A stretch of DNA of 64,000 nucleotides from Neisseriaceae bacterium (lineage in GTDB: Bacteria > Pseudomonadota > Gammaproteobacteria > Burkholderiales > Neisseriaceae): positions 124,001-188,000 of the forward strand of contig JAGOQM010000002.1 in the NCBI GenBank assembly GCA_017991555.1. Direction: 5' to 3'. A program made the position numbers and the translations under genes. How positions within the stretch are numbered: the first letter of the stretch is position 1; every line of letters starts with the position of its first letter. The notes beneath the pieces were generated by a model that ran no database searches, had not been told where the DNA came from, and saw only the letters and a list, made by a program, of their open reading frames with translations. Below, piece by piece: positions 60,802-64,000 of the stretch.

Positions 60802-62026
60802 AGTTTGTTCCTACCTGTTCAATTGGAATAAGGGCTGACTGCACGGTGTACACATCACCACCCTCCATTGGGGGCAAATCCTCCTTCGCCCTGACATCAT
60901 TACGATTCATCCACCCATCGTTTAGTGCTGAATGGTAGTAATTGGCGCGCGCCTCACTATTGGCCCTTAAAAAGCCCTCGTAATTAAACTTGGCAAAAAG
61001 GGTTTCTTTTTCACTCAGCGGCACCAAGCTTTTCGTAATTGATTGCTCAATATTTTTGAGTATGGGTAGCAAGGTATACGTCAAAAACTGCTGATTTAGC
61101 CCTTCAAGGCTAGAGGCCCAAGAGCTTTGCTTGCTCATAAAACCAATCAAAGTGGGCGGCACTTTGAATATTCTGCAAATTTCCTCGACATCATAGCCAC
61201 GAGTCTCAAGCAGTTGGCTTTGCTCTGGGTTTAAGCTGATGCCCTGGTATTTCATACCAGACTCTAAAACCATCATTTTTCCAGAGTTACTAGATCCGGC
61301 ATAAGCCGTCATGTTCTCACGTAAGGTTTTTCGTTGATCCGGCGTAAGCACACTATCAACTGACAAAATGCCACTAGAAGACATCCCCGATTTAAAAAAG
61401 CTGGCTGACGCCTCATTAGATGCCATAGCGGCACCAATCACATTTCTGCCAACACTAAACACATCCAAACCCAGTGCGCCATCCAAACCGAAACCCCGAA
61501 CATGCCAAACCCTGTCCTCAGGTAGCTTAAACTCTTTGTTGTCTTTTTTAATCTTGTACTCAAACTTACCATTGGCCAGCTGGGTTATATCCATGACGTT
61601 TTGGGGAAGAATTGGAATTAAGGCAATCAATCGATCGCCAATCATTTTCTTCTCAAAATAGGCATTCCCTTTAATGCAATAACTGGCCAATAAAAACTCA
61701 ATCAATTTAACTGGCGTCTGGGTCCTATTTGGCTCAACACAAAGAACCTTATACAAAGGAGTTTCCTTTGCCTCGGCCCGAGACCCATCCGCTTTTTTCT
61801 CATAAATTTTTAATGGCAACGTTGAAACTGTCTCTGCCAAAAGCCTTACACAGGCCCAGACTGCCGAAACTTGCATGGCCTTATCAAGCGTCACCTTCTG
61901 GCCACTAAGAGAAACACCAAAGGTATCATTCACTACAGCAATGGCAGCATTAACTTTTCCATCAACATAGCTATTTACGCCCAATACACGGTATAGGGCT
62001 GATTTAATTTTGCCTGGTTCTTTCAT
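60773..62026 (-). CDS. Phage portal protein (HK97 family)
   Basis: A 417-residue portal. MQVSAVWACVRLLAETVSTLPLKIYEK, PVKLIEFLLASYCIKGNAYFEK and VPPTLIGFMSKQSSWASSLEGLNQQFLTYTLLPILKNIE are the usual markers. Twelve copies form the DNA channel at the capsid vertex. The start overlaps the terminase stop (ATGA). Confidence 0.95.
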   Translation of the reverse strand: MKEPGKIKSALYRVLGVNSYVDGKVNAAIAVVNDTFGVSLSGQKVTLDKAMQVSAVWACVRLLAETVSTLPLKIYEKKADGSRAEAKETPLYKVLCVEPNRTQTPVKLIEFLLASYCIKGNAYFEKKMIGDRLIALIPILPQNVMDITQLANGKFEYKIKKDNKEFKLPEDRVWHVRGFGLDGALGLDVFSVGRNVIGAAMASNEASASFFKSGMSSSGILSVDSVLTPDQRKTLRENMTAYAGSSNSGKMMVLESGMKYQGISLNPEQSQLLETRGYDVEEICRIFKVPPTLIGFMSKQSSWASSLEGLNQQFLTYTLLPILKNIEQSITKSLVPLSEKETLFAKFNYEGFLRANSEARANYYHSALNDGWMNRNDVRAKEDLPPMEGGDVYTVQSALIPIEQVGTNYDKTNSTTE

Positions 62027-63705
62027 ATCCCCACCATAATCATATCGTTTATAAAATCATCCATACGGCCTTTTGACTCTGGGTTCAAAGACATCAGCCC
62101 CACCGCGTTAAATGCCGCAATCAGTGGGTCAATTTTAGATTTCCCACTAGACTGTTTTGTGATTAAGGCATTGTTACCCTTAACCTCAACTTTAGCGTTT
62201 CCCACACACCAGGCCATCATTGGTTGTCCTGAATGGAAAAGCTGACCAGAGGCCAGCTTTCTCTCCGTGGTCTGGATATACCCTGCCAGCTTATATCCCT
62301 GGGCGACACCAACAATCAACTCTTCTGGCACCCCCGCATCAATAATTCCATCAATCAGACCACCCACCATTAAAGGATCAAGACCAATCTTATCCAGTAG
62401 GCCTGACTCATACACTTGCCCACAAATTTTCCCAAACTCATCACAGTCATCACCCGACTGATCCACAATAGTTAAATCACCTTGGCGCTGATAATCCAAT
62501 AACTGTGGTGCTATTTGCTTGCGAATTTCCAGCACCTTCTTATGACACCAAGCATGAACCCATAACAGCCAATCTCGGGTACCCTTTTCTCTACCCAACA
62601 CTGCCATTCCAAGTAAGTCATCAAGGCCACCACCATCACCGCCAATCGTAATAACCTCTGATCGTGCAATTAACTCTTCGAGCGTTAACACAGACCTATA
62701 CTTTTGGGCTTCCCAAAAATCAACACCAGGCCATCTTGATGACCTAAGGTTTAAACCAATCTCAACATTCAAATGCTTTGCACAAAACTCTTGCAAAGAT
62801 GTCTCGCCCTTAGCCTCCTCTTTCGAGTACTTACTTAGTAAATACTCCTCATCCACCGAATAACCCATATTAGGATTAGTAATATGAAAATTACGACTAT
62901 CCTTATATGATTCGTCATCAAGCATTTTCCTCGGGAACTCATATAGAACGGGCAAATATGTTTTATTCTCAATCAAGCCATCACGAACTGAACGAGCATA
63001 TAAAAGCTCATTTAAAAACACACCAGACGGCGGCTCCGTAGACTGGGTAGAGAGTTTAATAATAAAACCATCTGCATGAGATATCAGGCCGCCGGTGGCT
63101 TCTGAAATAATTGATTCAGCTGTTGCTACCTTCCCAAACAAATGCAGCTCATCAATCAAAACGTACGAAGCCTTTGCACCACCAGCTGTCTTGTCATCCG
63201 CAGCAAGCACCTTTAGAGTAGATTGGGTGGCAATATGAGTGATCGTTCTAACATGAGGGTAGACTGTATATTTCTCTTTCATGTCGTCATCAAATAGGAT
63301 CATCCCCATAGCCGGCTTAAAAGCATTATCAGCAACCTGCTTAGTTGGAGCTAAAATAATAGCCTCAGCAAGGTCACGATCATTTAATTCCAGAGCAGTA
63401 ATCATAATGCCCGCAGCTACTGTAGATTTTGCATTTTTCTTGCTTATCAGCAGAAAGAAATCCTTAATCAATCGACGACGACTATCTGGATCTAGCGCCC
63501 CAAAAATGGAGCCAACCCAATCCATCACCCAGTCAGGCATTACATCTTTCATTTTGGGTCGACCATTCATATCTGGGACAATTAACTCTCCAAAAACATC
63601 TCGAGCAATTTCAGACACAATGGGAAAAAGTGGCTCCATTGGAATCAATGATTCACCGCGAACAATCCTCTCTTCCCAGTCAGGGCAAGCTGTCGTCCAT
63701 TCCAT
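62023..63705 (-). CDS. Terminase large subunit
   Basis: A 560-residue packaging motor. The variant Walker A LISKKNAKSTVAA (~90-102) and Walker B SYVLIDELHLF (~185) form the ATPase; a C-terminal nuclease part carries VITIGGDGGGLDDLLGM. It shares one base with the upstream small-subunit stop (TAATG). Confidence 0.94.
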   Translation of the reverse strand: MEWTTACPDWEERIVRGESLIPMEPLFPIVSEIARDVFGELIVPDMNGRPKMKDVMPDWVMDWVGSIFGALDPDSRRRLIKDFFLLISKKNAKSTVAAGIMITALELNDRDLAEAIILAPTKQVADNAFKPAMGMILFDDDMKEKYTVYPHVRTITHIATQSTLKVLAADDKTAGGAKASYVLIDELHLFGKVATAESIISEATGGLISHADGFIIKLSTQSTEPPSGVFLNELLYARSVRDGLIENKTYLPVLYEFPRKMLDDESYKDSRNFHITNPNMGYSVDEEYLLSKYSKEEAKGETSLQEFCAKHLNVEIGLNLRSSRWPGVDFWEAQKYRSVLTLEELIARSEVITIGGDGGGLDDLLGMAVLGREKGTRDWLLWVHAWCHKKVLEIRKQIAPQLLDYQRQGDLTIVDQSGDDCDEFGKICGQVYESGLLDKIGLDPLMVGGLIDGIIDAGVPEELIVGVAQGYKLAGYIQTTERKLASGQLFHSGQPMMAWCVGNAKVEVKGNNALITKQSSGKSKIDPLIAAFNAVGLMSLNPESKGRMDDFINDMIMVGI

Positions 63706-64000
63706 TACTGCATCCTCTTCGAAGCCAAACGAGCACTAAGCCCACCACGAGCAGAAAGAGCCTCTGCTTTTTCCTTTGCAGCCTCCTTCTTACCCTTAGT
63801 GGCAACCTTCCCATGGAAATACGGCAATGCTGCTTTAGCACAATCAACTTTTAGTTTATCGTCCACCTCCGCCACATCGGAGTTAATTACGTCCATCAGA
63901 TAATCAAGTGGATCAACATAGTTTTTCATGACCCTCTCAACATCGGCCATGGTCAATTTTGAAGGCGGTAAATCAACCTCTTTTTTGGCCTTTTTAGACT
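63705..64000 (-). CDS. Terminase small subunit (N-terminus outside window)
   Basis: The frame is open to the window edge (about 98 codons visible), so any start inside the window is not the real one. VDPLDYLMDVINSDVAEVDDKLKVDCAKAALPYFHGK and the basic tail are typical of small terminase subunits, which recognise the packaging site. Adjacent to the large subunit. Confidence 0.8.
   Translation of the reverse strand, partial: SKKAKKEVDLPPSKLTMADVERVMKNYVDPLDYLMDVINSDVAEVDDKLKVDCAKAALPYFHGKVATKGKKEAAKEKAEALSARGGLSARLASKRMQ

Larger units (their letters stand above)
41200..64000 (-). mobile_element. Siphophage-type prophage (late region; right part outside window)
   Basis: From ~41.4 kb to the edge all genes are on the minus strand and follow the order packaging, head, connector, tail, host specificity, lysis. 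The head is HK97-like and the tail non-contractile (tape measure, tail tube, gpG/GT, TipJ). The left boundary is estimated between the exonuclease terminator (~41.19 kb) and the NTPase stop (41.41 kb); no attachment site is proven. Integrase, repressor and replication genes must be to the right. Confidence 0.9.

Noticed and set aside
1..64000. Neisserial DNA uptake sequences
   Set aside because: I looked for GCCGTCTGAA-like words while reading and noticed none; this was not an exhaustive search, so it neither proves nor excludes the family.

Overview
The window looks like chromosomal DNA of a Gram-negative betaproteobacterium, most likely from the Neisseriaceae or a close relative. This is an inference from the gene content: the rimP-nusA-infB-rbfA-truB-rpsO-pnp order, an autotransporter, the small families DUF3079, DUF1840 and DUF2798, TsdA-type cytochromes, and moderate G+C content. 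There is no rRNA in the window to confirm it, and I noticed no canonical neisserial DNA uptake sequence while reading.

Bases 1-16,100 are core genome. They hold the end of an autotransporter, a membrane protein, greB, ppk1, the large minus-strand transcription/translation operon (rimP to pnp) with several internal hairpins, and serC. Bases 16,100-35,900 are a mosaic of housekeeping genes (fhs, map), many small lipoproteins or conserved small proteins (MliC-like, DUF333, DUF3079, DUF1840), a GNAT, a nucleotidyltransferase and an SDR. The same stretch carries a PAAR-cysteine-peptidase-like fusion (candidate type VI secretion effector) and a two-gene cytochrome c operon (triheme plus TsdA-like) with two palindromes upstream. 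It also carries a dispersed repeat family with terminal inverted repeats (about 23.8 kb and 29.2-30.0 kb), and several short genes or RNA candidates that ordinary length cut-offs would miss.

Bases 35,900-41,190 hold a cluster of GAGGCAAAT repeats, tRNA-Ser(UGA), yaaA, the gabT-gabD operon for GABA catabolism, and a DEDDh exonuclease.

From about 41.2 kb to the right edge lies the late half of a siphophage-type prophage, entirely on the minus strand. In transcription order it runs: terminase small (cut by the window) and large subunits, portal, ClpP-like protease, HK97-type capsid, head-tail connectors, tail tube, gpG/gpGT chaperones with a CCCAAAG slippery site, tape measure with a transglycosylase domain, DUF1833, NlpC/P60, TipJ, tail fibre, membrane protein, holin, Rz with an embedded Rz1, and M23 endolysin. 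After the lysis genes, at the prophage edge, sits an AT-rich P-loop (KAP-like) NTPase gene that is a candidate anti-phage or exclusion gene. Integrase, repressor and early genes must lie beyond the right edge.

The strongest candidates for undescribed biology are the KAP-like NTPase at the prophage edge, the PAAR fusion protein, the repeat family, the GAGGCAAAT cluster beside the tRNA, and the hairpin or short-gene candidates at 22.2-23.6 kb.
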